From: UBA7236 sp964463165
Lineage (GTDB): Bacteria; Bacteroidota; Bacteroidia; Chitinophagales; BACL12
Direction of reading: 5' to 3'
DNA: 64,000 bases
Assembly (NCBI GenBank): GCA_964463165.1
Contig: CAYXBK010000007.1
Location: 62,001 to 126,000, forward strand
Each line of letters opens with the position of its first letter. Position 1 is the first letter of the stretch. The translations under genes and the position numbers were made by a program. Under the pieces are notes generated by a model. That model had not been told where the DNA came from. It did no database searches and saw only the letters and a program-made list of their open reading frames with translations. This document shows, one piece after another, positions 43,419 to 51,321 of this stretch.

Positions 43419-46388
43419 ATGAAGCGTTTCTTTACAATCATCCTGATCCTCTTCCCTGTTTGCTTGATCCACGCACAAAATATCGCGATCAATTCAGACG
43501 GATCCACACCGGATAACTCGGCAATGCTGGAGATCAAATCCACTACCAAAGGTTTTTTGATTCCCCGGATGACGGCTGCCCAAAAAACCGCAATTACCAC
43601 ACCGGCAACGGGTTTGCTCGTTTATCAAACCGACGGCACAACCGGCTTTTGGTACTATAACGGAAGTATATGGGTGAATCTGTCTTCTGCAACCGCCGGA
43701 TGGAGTACAACCGGAAATGCCGGTACCGTTGCGGGAACGAATTTTCTCGGGACGACTGATGACGTTCCGTTTGAATTTCGCATCAATGCAACCAAGGCAG
43801 GCTATATCCATAAAAATGGAAATTCTGCATTGGGCTATAAATCCTTGTTTTCAAATACCACAGGTTATGGAAATATTGCATTGGGACATTCGGCTTTGTA
43901 TTCAAATACAAGCCGTGGCGGATTAATTGCAATCGGCGATTCGGCACTTTATTCAAACGGCCTGGGAGCAATAAATTTCTGGGACGGAACATCGAATGTT
44001 GCTGTAGGGGATCATGCATTTTATGCAAATACAACCGGATATTCCAATACGGCCATTGGTTCCTACGCCGGTTTTTCCAACACAACCGGATATGTAAACA
44101 CGTATGTTGGGTCCGTTGCAGGTTATTCAACAACAACAGGTAATTATAACACCGCGGTTGGAACTTCTTCTTTATTTGCGAATACAACAGGCGGTTCAAA
44201 TTCCGCAATTGGTTTCGCAGCATTATATTCCAATACAACCGGATACAGCAATGTTACAAATGGTGTATTTTCCGGGTATGCAAACACTACCGGATATTAT
44301 AATACGTTCATCGGGACAAGTGCGGGATATGCAAATACAACGGGATATTTAAATACATTCATCGGCCGTCAATCCGGTTATTCAAATACAACTTCTTTCT
44401 CAAATACATTTGTTGGTGAACAAAGCGGTTATTCAAATACGACCGGATATTCAAATGTAATTATCGGACAGGATGCAGGTTACTATAATACGACCGGTGT
44501 TGAAAATACATTTATCGGTACAGATGCAGGCGAGCAAAATACAACAGCAAGTTATAATACGTTTGTAGGAACAAATTCCGGATTTGTAAATACAACAGGT
44601 ACGCAAAATACATTTATCGGTCAGGAAGCAGGACGTGCAAATACAACAGGTATGTGGAATACATTTGTCGGGGAAGATGCAGGTTATGCAAATACAACTG
44701 CCAACTTTAATTCTTTTTTCGGTGTGAATGCGGGTCAGGCAAATACAACAGGACAAAAAAATAATTTCTTCGGTGTTGGCGCCGGTCATGATAATACAAC
44801 AGGAAATAATAATGTGATGATCGGCACGGATTGCGGATTATCAAGTACAACAGGATACAATAATGTTTTCATCGGAATGGAATGCGGTTATGGAAATTTA
44901 ACAGGCGCTGAAAATGTTTATATCGGCACACAATCCGGACGGACAAACACCACAGGATTTTGGAATACATCTGTAGGCACGTATTCCATGTATGCGAATA
45001 CAACCGGAAATTATAATACAGGTTTGGGATATAATGCTTTGCGGTATAATACAACCGGCGCTGACAATACAGCTATTGGAATTGTAACGCTGAATAATAA
45101 TACAACCGGAAATTATAATACTGCAATTGGAAGCAATGCATTGTTTAACAATACAACAGCTTCAAATAATACCGCTATCGGCAGATCAGCATTATATGCA
45201 ACAACAACAGGAAATAATAATACAGCTGCCGGATTTAATTCAGGTTATTCAATAACAACTGGAAATTTCAATACATCCTACGGATCCTCTTCCTTGCAAA
45301 CAAATACAACAGGTGCGCAAAATACGGCGATCGGTTATGGCGCATTGTATACGAATACAACTGCAAGTTTTAATACCGCTATTGGTTTACAGACGTTATA
45401 TTCAAACACAACCGGCACATGGAACAGTGCAAACGGGCACCAGACAATGTATAACAATACTACCGGATCTTATAATGTTGCTCAGGGAGCTTATGCATTG
45501 AATTATAATACGACCGGAAATAATAATACCGCAATCGGATTTTATGCATTACTCAATAATACAACAGCAGGAAATAATACGGCTGTTGGTTTTGAAGCAT
45601 TAAATAACAGCACTACTGCATCAAATAATACTGCAATAGGATATCAGAGTATGGATGCAACAACAACCGGTGGCGGAAATACTGCTGCCGGGATTTCATC
45701 GATGTTATCCAATACAACTGGTTTTAGTAACGTGGGTGTTGGAAATGCTGCGCTTTATAATAATACAACCGGCGACTCTAATGTGGGCATCGGTTATAGT
45801 TCGGGCAGTTTTAATGATGCAAATACTAATTGCACATTTGTGGGTTATGATGCAGATCAGGCCGTGCTGACAAATTTTGATAATTCAACAGCATTGGGAA
45901 ATGGTTCAAGAATAACGGCAAGCAATCAGGTACGTATCGGAGATGCAGCTGTAACAAGTATTGGCGGCTATGCAAACTGGACGAATATTTCAGACGGAAG
46001 AATTAAAACGGATGTTGTTGAAAATGTGCCGGGGCTCGATTTTATTTTACAATTGAAACCGGTAACATATCATCTTGATATCGCAGCAATAAATCAAAAG
46101 CTAAATAGTGCGGATTCAAATTTAAATCAACAGGCTGTTGCCGATAAATCGAATATTATTTATTCCGGATTTATTGCGCAGGATGTGGAGGCTGCGGCGA
46201 AAAATATCGGTTACGATTTCAGTGGCGTTGATACGCCGGATAATGCAGATGATTTTTATGGTTTGCGCTATGCAGAATTTGTTGTGCCGATAGTAAAAGC
46301 TGTGCAGGAACAACAAAACCTGATTGAGCTGCAACAGCAACAAATTGATTTGCTGAAAGAAGAAATTGAATTATTAAAAAATAAATAA
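43419..46388 (+). CDS. Giant 17-residue-repeat protein with C-terminal endosialidase-type chaperone (S74) domain
   Basis: The 989-residue protein has a signal peptide (about 1-20, ...LIHAQ) and a short N-terminal domain with LIPRMTAAQKTAI and GLLVYQTDGTTGFWYYNG. Residues 137-806 hold 39 consecutive units, 38 of exactly 17 residues and one of 24, with pattern (A/F)IGxx(A/S)(L/G)YxNTTGxxNT. A C-terminal S74/endosialidase chaperone domain starts ISDGRIKTDVVENVPGLDFI, with the likely self-cleavage Ser at about 858, and ends in a Gln/Leu-rich coiled coil. The S74 domain suggests trimerisation into a fibre, as in phage tail spikes and YadA-like heads. No T9SS sorting domain exists, so export and anchoring are unclear. 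The next gene starts 7 bases later. Confidence 0.88.
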   Translation: MKRFFTIILILFPVCLIHAQNIAINSDGSTPDNSAMLEIKSTTKGFLIPRMTAAQKTAITTPATGLLVYQTDGTTGFWYYNGSIWVNLSSATAGWSTTGNAGTVAGTNFLGTTDDVPFEFRINATKAGYIHKNGNSALGYKSLFSNTTGYGNIALGHSALYSNTSRGGLIAIGDSALYSNGLGAINFWDGTSNVAVGDHAFYANTTGYSNTAIGSYAGFSNTTGYVNTYVGSVAGYSTTTGNYNTAVGTSSLFANTTGGSNSAIGFAALYSNTTGYSNVTNGVFSGYANTTGYYNTFIGTSAGYANTTGYLNTFIGRQSGYSNTTSFSNTFVGEQSGYSNTTGYSNVIIGQDAGYYNTTGVENTFIGTDAGEQNTTASYNTFVGTNSGFVNTTGTQNTFIGQEAGRANTTGMWNTFVGEDAGYANTTANFNSFFGVNAGQANTTGQKNNFFGVGAGHDNTTGNNNVMIGTDCGLSSTTGYNNVFIGMECGYGNLTGAENVYIGTQSGRTNTTGFWNTSVGTYSMYANTTGNYNTGLGYNALRYNTTGADNTAIGIVTLNNNTTGNYNTAIGSNALFNNTTASNNTAIGRSALYATTTGNNNTAAGFNSGYSITTGNFNTSYGSSSLQTNTTGAQNTAIGYGALYTNTTASFNTAIGLQTLYSNTTGTWNSANGHQTMYNNTTGSYNVAQGAYALNYNTTGNNNTAIGFYALLNNTTAGNNTAVGFEALNNSTTASNNTAIGYQSMDATTTGGGNTAAGISSMLSNTTGFSNVGVGNAALYNNTTGDSNVGIGYSSGSFNDANTNCTFVGYDADQAVLTNFDNSTALGNGSRITASNQVRIGDAAVTSIGGYANWTNISDGRIKTDVVENVPGLDFILQLKPVTYHLDIAAINQKLNSADSNLNQQAVADKSNIIYSGFIAQDVEAAAKNIGYDFSGVDTPDNADDFYGLRYAEFVVPIVKAVQEQQNLIELQQQQIDLLKEEIELLKNK
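43827..45836 (+). repeat. 39-unit 51-bp coding repeat (17-residue units)
   Basis: Counting by the (A/F)IG anchor gives 39 units over residues 137-806. Thirty-eight are exactly 17 residues and the third is 24, totalling 670 residues. The NTT(G/A) core is almost invariant, while the two residues after IG and those before Asn vary. Confidence 0.92.
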
Positions 46389-46394
46389 ACCGGT

Positions 46395-47648
46395 ATGAAA
46401 AATATCTGCTTTCTGCTGGTTTGTTTATATGCCGGCCAATGCACAGGTCAGACACAAATGGTGTTAAATAACGATGTAAATATTGTAATGAATAATGCGG
46501 TGTATATTGTTGTAGATAATTCGAATGCAAATGCAATTACAACTACGGGCACCGGAGGAAATATCATAAGTGAAAATGAATTCAATATCATTAAATGGAA
46601 TATCGGAACTGCAACGGGAAATTATATTGTACCTTTTACTACAGCTTCTGGTAATAAAATTCCGCTTTCACTCAATATAAGTGGCGGAGGTGCAGGAGCG
46701 GGTAATATGCAGTTCTCAACGTATAATTGCCCGACATGGGATAATAATAATTATAAACCAGGCGGTGTGCTGAACATGACGAATATGGGGTTTATAAATA
46801 ATTCAAGTGAAGTGATCGATCGGTTTTGGATGATTGATGCACAATCTTATACAACGAAACCATCCGGCACAATTCAATTTAATTATATTGATGCGGAACA
46901 TACAGCGATCGGAAATACAATAGCAGAAGCCGACTTAAAAGCCGAGCGGTATGAAGATGTAAGCGACAGCTGGGAAATTTATCCGGTTGGCGGTACCGTA
47001 AATACAACTTCAAATTATGTAAGCGGCGTTCCGTTTAATTCAATAGACTTTACCCGAACATGGACATTGATCGATCAGACAACACATTTACTGCCTTTGG
47101 TATTGCTCTCGTTTGAAGCAACATGTGATGTAAATAATACGATCATCAGCTGGCAAACGGCACAGGAATTAAATACAAATTATTTTCTGCTTGAGTCAAG
47201 TGATGACGGGATACACTATAATTTTCTGGCAACCATGCAGGCTGCAGGAAATACAAATTCAACAAGTGATTATTCGTACATTCTTGAAAATAGTGAAGCA
47301 ACCTACTACAGGCTGAGTTTGGAAAATCAGGATGGAACTTCAGAAATACTGGGCGTGGTTTCAAAAGCATGCATGCTATATGATGAAATCAGCGTAAATG
47401 CTTTTATGTCCGGATTCCATGAAATAACGATTCAAACATCTCAATTACCAAAAGGAATCTATCAGTTGCAATTAATTGATCTTGCAGGGAAAGTTTTTCT
47501 GAATCAGCAAATTGCGATCGAAAACGATTTCAGCAGTATTCAAATCAATGATGCACGGCTGGCGGCCGGCATCTATATTACCAGATTAGCCGGCATCAAT
47601 AATGAAAAGCCGTACTTATTTACAAAGAAAATTCAAGTTGTAAATTAA
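46395..47648 (+). CDS. Secreted beta-rich protein with T9SS-like C terminus, partner of the repeat fibre gene
   Basis: The 417-residue protein has a signal peptide (about 1-20, ending ...CTGQTQ) and two beta domains. The second has the common T9SS-cargo module LPLVLLSFEATCDVNNTIISWQTAQELNTNYFLLESSDDG. The last 65 residues (QLPKGIYQLQLIDLAGKVF...AAGIYITRL...KKIQVVN) look like a type A sorting domain, though the YPNP motif is missing, so recognition is uncertain. The start lies 7 bases after the fibre gene stop, which implies cotranscription and possibly a shared surface complex. Confidence 0.75.
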   Translation: MKNICFLLVCLYAGQCTGQTQMVLNNDVNIVMNNAVYIVVDNSNANAITTTGTGGNIISENEFNIIKWNIGTATGNYIVPFTTASGNKIPLSLNISGGGAGAGNMQFSTYNCPTWDNNNYKPGGVLNMTNMGFINNSSEVIDRFWMIDAQSYTTKPSGTIQFNYIDAEHTAIGNTIAEADLKAERYEDVSDSWEIYPVGGTVNTTSNYVSGVPFNSIDFTRTWTLIDQTTHLLPLVLLSFEATCDVNNTIISWQTAQELNTNYFLLESSDDGIHYNFLATMQAAGNTNSTSDYSYILENSEATYYRLSLENQDGTSEILGVVSKACMLYDEISVNAFMSGFHEITIQTSQLPKGIYQLQLIDLAGKVFLNQQIAIENDFSSIQINDARLAAGIYITRLAGINNEKPYLFTKKIQVVN

Positions 47649-47752
47649 GAATTAAAGCGTTGTTCAAAATTCGGATGGGATTTGTTTTTTTATGATTTAG
47701 GAAAACCAATGCCGGCAATGGCGCCGGTTTTTAAAAAATTTCTTCGGTGCAT

Positions 47753-47801
47753 AAAAAAATGATTAGACTTTGTGAAGGGCGTTCACCAAATCTAATCATT
47801 T
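47753..47801 (-). terminator. Rho-independent terminator of the fad cluster
   Basis: A 20-bp stem with two mismatches (AAATGATTAGACTTTGTGAA / TTCACCAAATCTAATCATTT) is followed on the minus strand by seven T. It lies 20 bases past the fadE-type stop and also separates it from the convergent 46395 gene. Confidence 0.88.
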
Positions 47802-47820
47802 AGGGCAGGCAATTGAAATC

Positions 47821-49611
47821 TCATGCCCAGCAATATCCGTTCTCTGCAATCATTTTCGCAGCGATCCTTCTTCTTGCATCCTTTGTATTTGTCAATTCGT
47901 ATTTTGTGAATCTTTTCAATCCAAGCAGCATCATGCGCATTTCATCGCCATCGGCAAAAGATGAAATTGCGGTTTTCCCGTTTTTATTTAATTTATCTGC
48001 AATATCCGTCATATATACTTTCAGCATATCTCCATAAATTGCAGCTTCTGTCTCACCTTTCATCATATATAATTTCTGCACACGCAGCAACATTGATTCG
48101 GCGGCATACAGATCGATAAGCATATCTGCAACATTCATTAATATTTCCTGTTCTTTTTCAAGTTGCATCATTAATTTTTGAACAGCAGCACCTGCTATCA
48201 TTAAAATTGCTTTTTTGAAATTCCGGATTGTTTTTACTTCTGTTGAAAATAATCCTTCTTCTTCTGAATTAAAATCTGGAACAGACATTAATTCTTTTTG
48301 CACACTCATTGCGGGTGTCATTAAATCGAGTTTCCCTTTTAGTGCTCGCTTCAATAACATATCAACGGTAAGCAAACGGTTTATTTCGTTGGTGCCTTCA
48401 AAGATCCGGTTGATTCTTGCATCACGATAGGATCTTGCAGCAGGGTATTCTTCACTGAAACCATTTCCACCATGGATCTGTACGCATTCATCAACAACAT
48501 AATCCAATACCTCACTGCCGAGTACTTTTAATATGGCGCATTCAATTGCATATTCTTCTGCTGCACCCAATAATGCTTTTTCAAAACCGGCACCGGCGGC
48601 CATTAATTCTTTTTCTTTTTTGTCGATATAATCACTTGTGCGGTATGTTGCACTCAAAGCCGCAAATGTTCTGATCGCCTGTTCGCTTAATTTATATTGG
48701 ATTGCACCAAAGGATGAGATTGGCACATTAAACTGCATCCTCTCATTAGCATATTTTACTGAAATATTTATCAATGATTTGGAACCACCCAATACCCCGA
48801 TACATAATTTATATCGTCCGATATTTAAAATATTAAATGCGATCAAATGTCCTTTTCCGATTTCACCTAAAACATTTTCTACGGGAACTGGAGTATTTTC
48901 AAAAAATATCTGGCAAGTAGATGATCCTTTAATTCCCATCTTTTTTTCTTCAGCACCGATCGTAAATCCGGGTGCATTTCTTTCCACAATAAAACCTGTG
49001 AATTTATCGCCGTCAATTTTTGCAAATACTATATAAATATCTGCAAAGCCGGCATTGGTGATCCACATTTTCTGTCCGTTTAAAATATAATTTTTTCCAT
49101 CTTCACTTAATACAGCTTTTGTTTTTGCTGCCAATGCATCGCTTCCGCTTCCCGGTTCGGTAAGACAATAACTTGCATGAATTTTTCCTGCTGCAAGTCC
49201 GGGTAAATATTTTTGCTTTTGCGCTTCTGTCCCAAAATATAATATAGGTAAAGTGCCGATTCCGCTTTGTGCACCATACGCCACTGAAAATGCATGTGCC
49301 GCACCGGTTTCTTCTGTAACCACTGAAATCGTATTGAAATCTTTATTGAAGCCACCATATTGTTCAGGAATCGGTAAGCCGAGAATCCCGATTTCTCCTG
49401 CTTTTTCCAGCAGACCAGCCATCAGGCCTTCTTCATGCGCATCAATTCTGTCGAGATTCGGTAATACTTGCGTCTCCACAAATTCTTTTGTCATTTGTTT
49501 GATCATTAATTGCTCTTCATTCAATTCTTCCGGAATGAAAATATCTTCAGGCTGTGATTCTTTAATTAAAAATTCTCCGCCTTTTATTGTTGTTATTTTT
49601 TCAGTGATCAT
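47821..49611 (-). CDS. fadE: Acyl-CoA dehydrogenase, FadE type
   Basis: The 596-residue flavoprotein is close in size to B. subtilis FadE (594). It has the ACAD blocks HASYCLTEPGSGSDALAAKTKAV, MWITNAGFADIYIVFAKIDG, ISSFGAIQYKLSEQAIRTFAALSATYRTSDYI, VQIHGGNGFSEEYPAARSYRDARINRIFEGTNEINRLL, plus a C-terminal extension typical of the long group. It catalyses the first step of beta-oxidation. It is last in the transcribed order tetR-fadN-(115-aa gene)-fadA-fadE. Confidence 0.92.
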   Translation of the reverse strand: MITEKITTIKGGEFLIKESQPEDIFIPEELNEEQLMIKQMTKEFVETQVLPNLDRIDAHEEGLMAGLLEKAGEIGILGLPIPEQYGGFNKDFNTISVVTEETGAAHAFSVAYGAQSGIGTLPILYFGTEAQKQKYLPGLAAGKIHASYCLTEPGSGSDALAAKTKAVLSEDGKNYILNGQKMWITNAGFADIYIVFAKIDGDKFTGFIVERNAPGFTIGAEEKKMGIKGSSTCQIFFENTPVPVENVLGEIGKGHLIAFNILNIGRYKLCIGVLGGSKSLINISVKYANERMQFNVPISSFGAIQYKLSEQAIRTFAALSATYRTSDYIDKKEKELMAAGAGFEKALLGAAEEYAIECAILKVLGSEVLDYVVDECVQIHGGNGFSEEYPAARSYRDARINRIFEGTNEINRLLTVDMLLKRALKGKLDLMTPAMSVQKELMSVPDFNSEEEGLFSTEVKTIRNFKKAILMIAGAAVQKLMMQLEKEQEILMNVADMLIDLYAAESMLLRVQKLYMMKGETEAAIYGDMLKVYMTDIADKLNKNGKTAISSFADGDEMRMMLLGLKRFTKYELTNTKDARRRIAAKMIAENGYCWA

Positions 49612-49669
49612 TTTGTGAGATTTACAATTTACAATTAGTGGATTTTTATTTTATTTCTGAATATAAATT

Positions 49670-50845
49670 TTATAGCCGTTCATAAATTCCTGCGATACCT
49701 TGTCCGCCGCCAACACAGGCTGTCACCATTCCGTATTTTTTATTCAGTCTTTTCAGATCATGTAAAATCTGCACGGTAAGTTTTGTTCCGGTACACCCAA
49801 GCGGATGCCCCAAAGCAACTGCACCGCCGTTTATATTTACCTTATCCGGGTCGAGTCCTGCGCCACGAATTACAGCAAGTGCCTGGCAGGCAAATGCTTC
49901 ATTTAATTCGATCAGGTCAATATCATTTAATTGCATACCGGCCTGCTTCAACGCTTTTGGAATAGCAGCAACAGGGCCGATCCCCATGATATGCGGTTCG
50001 ACTCCAACACTCGCACAGGAGATCATGCGTGCTATGGGTTGGAGATTTAATTCATTCATTAATTTTTCACTCATCACAATAACGAAAGAAGCGCCATCAC
50101 TTGTTTGTGAAGAATTACCGGCGGTGACAACTCCTTTTGCAGCAAATACCGGTTTTAATTTTGAAAGAGCTTCTAAATTCGTATCACGGCGTGGGCCTTC
50201 ATCTGTGTCGACGATATATTTTCTTTCCGCACGTTTATTTTTTTCGTTGACATACACTTCTGAAACTTCAATCGGTGCGATGCCATCTTTAAAATAATTA
50301 TTTTCAATTGCATGAATTGCTTTTTGGTGAGATTGAAAAGAAAATAAATCCGCATCCTCTCTTGAGATATTAAATTCTTTCGCAACATTTTCTGCCGTAA
50401 TTCCCATACCCACTAAATATTCGGGATGCTCTTTCGCCACTTCATAATTCAATGCAATTTTCCAACCGGCTGTCGGCACTAAACTCATGCTTTCTGTTCC
50501 GCCTGCAATTATACAATCTGCCATGCCCGCTTTTATTTTAGCAGTTGCAATTGCAATTGCTTCCACGCCACTTGCACAATAGCGGTTAATCGTAATTCCG
50601 GCAGTTTGTTTTGAAAGTGCACGAACAGCAATTTGTCTTGCAATTTGCAATCCCTGTTCCGCTTCAGGAACAGCATTTCCCACAATTAAATCTTCCACTC
50701 TTTCTTTATCGAGTTGCGGTACTTTTTGAAGTAATTGCCTGATCACTTCAACGGCAAGGTCATCGGGCCGCATAAAACGAAATACACCACGTGGTGCTTT
50801 TCCAACTGCTGTTCTTAATCCTGCGATGATATATGCTTCAGTCAT
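49670..50845 (-). CDS. fadA: Acetyl-CoA acyltransferase (thiolase), FadA type
   Basis: The 391-residue thiolase matches B. subtilis FadA in length. The nucleophile is Cys90 (NRYCASG), the general base pair is His347 (ALGHPLG) and Cys377 (TACVGGG). It cleaves 3-ketoacyl-CoA in the last step of beta-oxidation. It is followed by fadE, 58 bases away, on the same strand. The 115-residue four-helix-bundle gene sits directly before it. Confidence 0.94.
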   Translation of the reverse strand: MTEAYIIAGLRTAVGKAPRGVFRFMRPDDLAVEVIRQLLQKVPQLDKERVEDLIVGNAVPEAEQGLQIARQIAVRALSKQTAGITINRYCASGVEAIAIATAKIKAGMADCIIAGGTESMSLVPTAGWKIALNYEVAKEHPEYLVGMGITAENVAKEFNISREDADLFSFQSHQKAIHAIENNYFKDGIAPIEVSEVYVNEKNKRAERKYIVDTDEGPRRDTNLEALSKLKPVFAAKGVVTAGNSSQTSDGASFVIVMSEKLMNELNLQPIARMISCASVGVEPHIMGIGPVAAIPKALKQAGMQLNDIDLIELNEAFACQALAVIRGAGLDPDKVNINGGAVALGHPLGCTGTKLTVQILHDLKRLNKKYGMVTACVGGGQGIAGIYERL

Positions 50846-50865
50846 AAAAAAAGTATTGAGTGTTT

Positions 50866-51304
50866 AGTATTGAGTATTGTGATTTTACTTTATTTTTTTA
50901 TTAACAGAGATCTTTGTAATTTATAATTCATTTTTTGAATAACATTGATATTCTTAATATCCTCTTTGGGAAAAAAAGCAAGCCTTTCACATAACATAAG
51001 TTGAGTCTCAAGTTCATATGATGAGCCATTTGCGATTGATAAAAAATGAATAAATTCATTATCTGAATTTCTTCCTGCTCCTTCCGCAATATTAGAAGGA
51101 ATTGATACGGCACATCTTCTGACTTGAGAAGTCAAACCATAAATTTCTTCTTTTGGTAATTTTTTTGTCAATAAATATACTTTTTCGACTAGATCCATTG
51201 CTTTGTCTAAAATTTTTAATTCATTTTTGTTATGCATAACTTCATATTTAGGGGTTAAAAAAATATCTTAAAGTAATAAAGAACTTGTCTCAATACTCAA
51301 TACT
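50866..51304. repeat. 14-bp inverted repeats around the four-helix-bundle gene
   Basis: AGTATTGAGTATTG (50866-50879) and CAATACTCAATACT (51291-51304) are exact reverse complements flanking the 50890-51237 gene. Each side also carries further partial copies (GTATTGAG, TAGTATTG), so they belong to the 'word' repeat class. Confidence 0.65.
50890..51237 (-). CDS. Four-helix-bundle protein (23S rRNA intervening-sequence protein family)
   Basis: The 115-residue protein has the family's hallmark LTSQVRRCAVSIPSNIAEGAGRNSDNEFIHFLSIANGSSYELETQLMLC. This small family is known from 23S rRNA intervening sequences and also occurs as stand-alone genes in Bacteroidota, function unknown. It forms pentamers in one solved member. 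It interrupts the otherwise contiguous fadN-fadA pair on the same strand and is flanked by exact 14-bp inverted repeats (50866-50879, 51291-51304), hinting at insertion. Confidence 0.9.
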   Translation of the reverse strand: MHNKNELKILDKAMDLVEKVYLLTKKLPKEEIYGLTSQVRRCAVSIPSNIAEGAGRNSDNEFIHFLSIANGSSYELETQLMLCERLAFFPKEDIKNINVIQKMNYKLQRSLLIKK

Positions 51305-51321
51305 CATTTCCCATATCTCTC

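Noticed and set aside
43419..46388. Prophage tail-fibre gene
   Set aside because: The S74 domain is phage-like, but there is a signal peptide and no integrase, capsid, terminase, lysis or baseplate gene nearby.
50846..51321. Insertion sequence around the four-helix-bundle gene
   Set aside because: No transposase and no clear target duplication; only short inverted word repeats. Kept as a finding, not called a mobile element.
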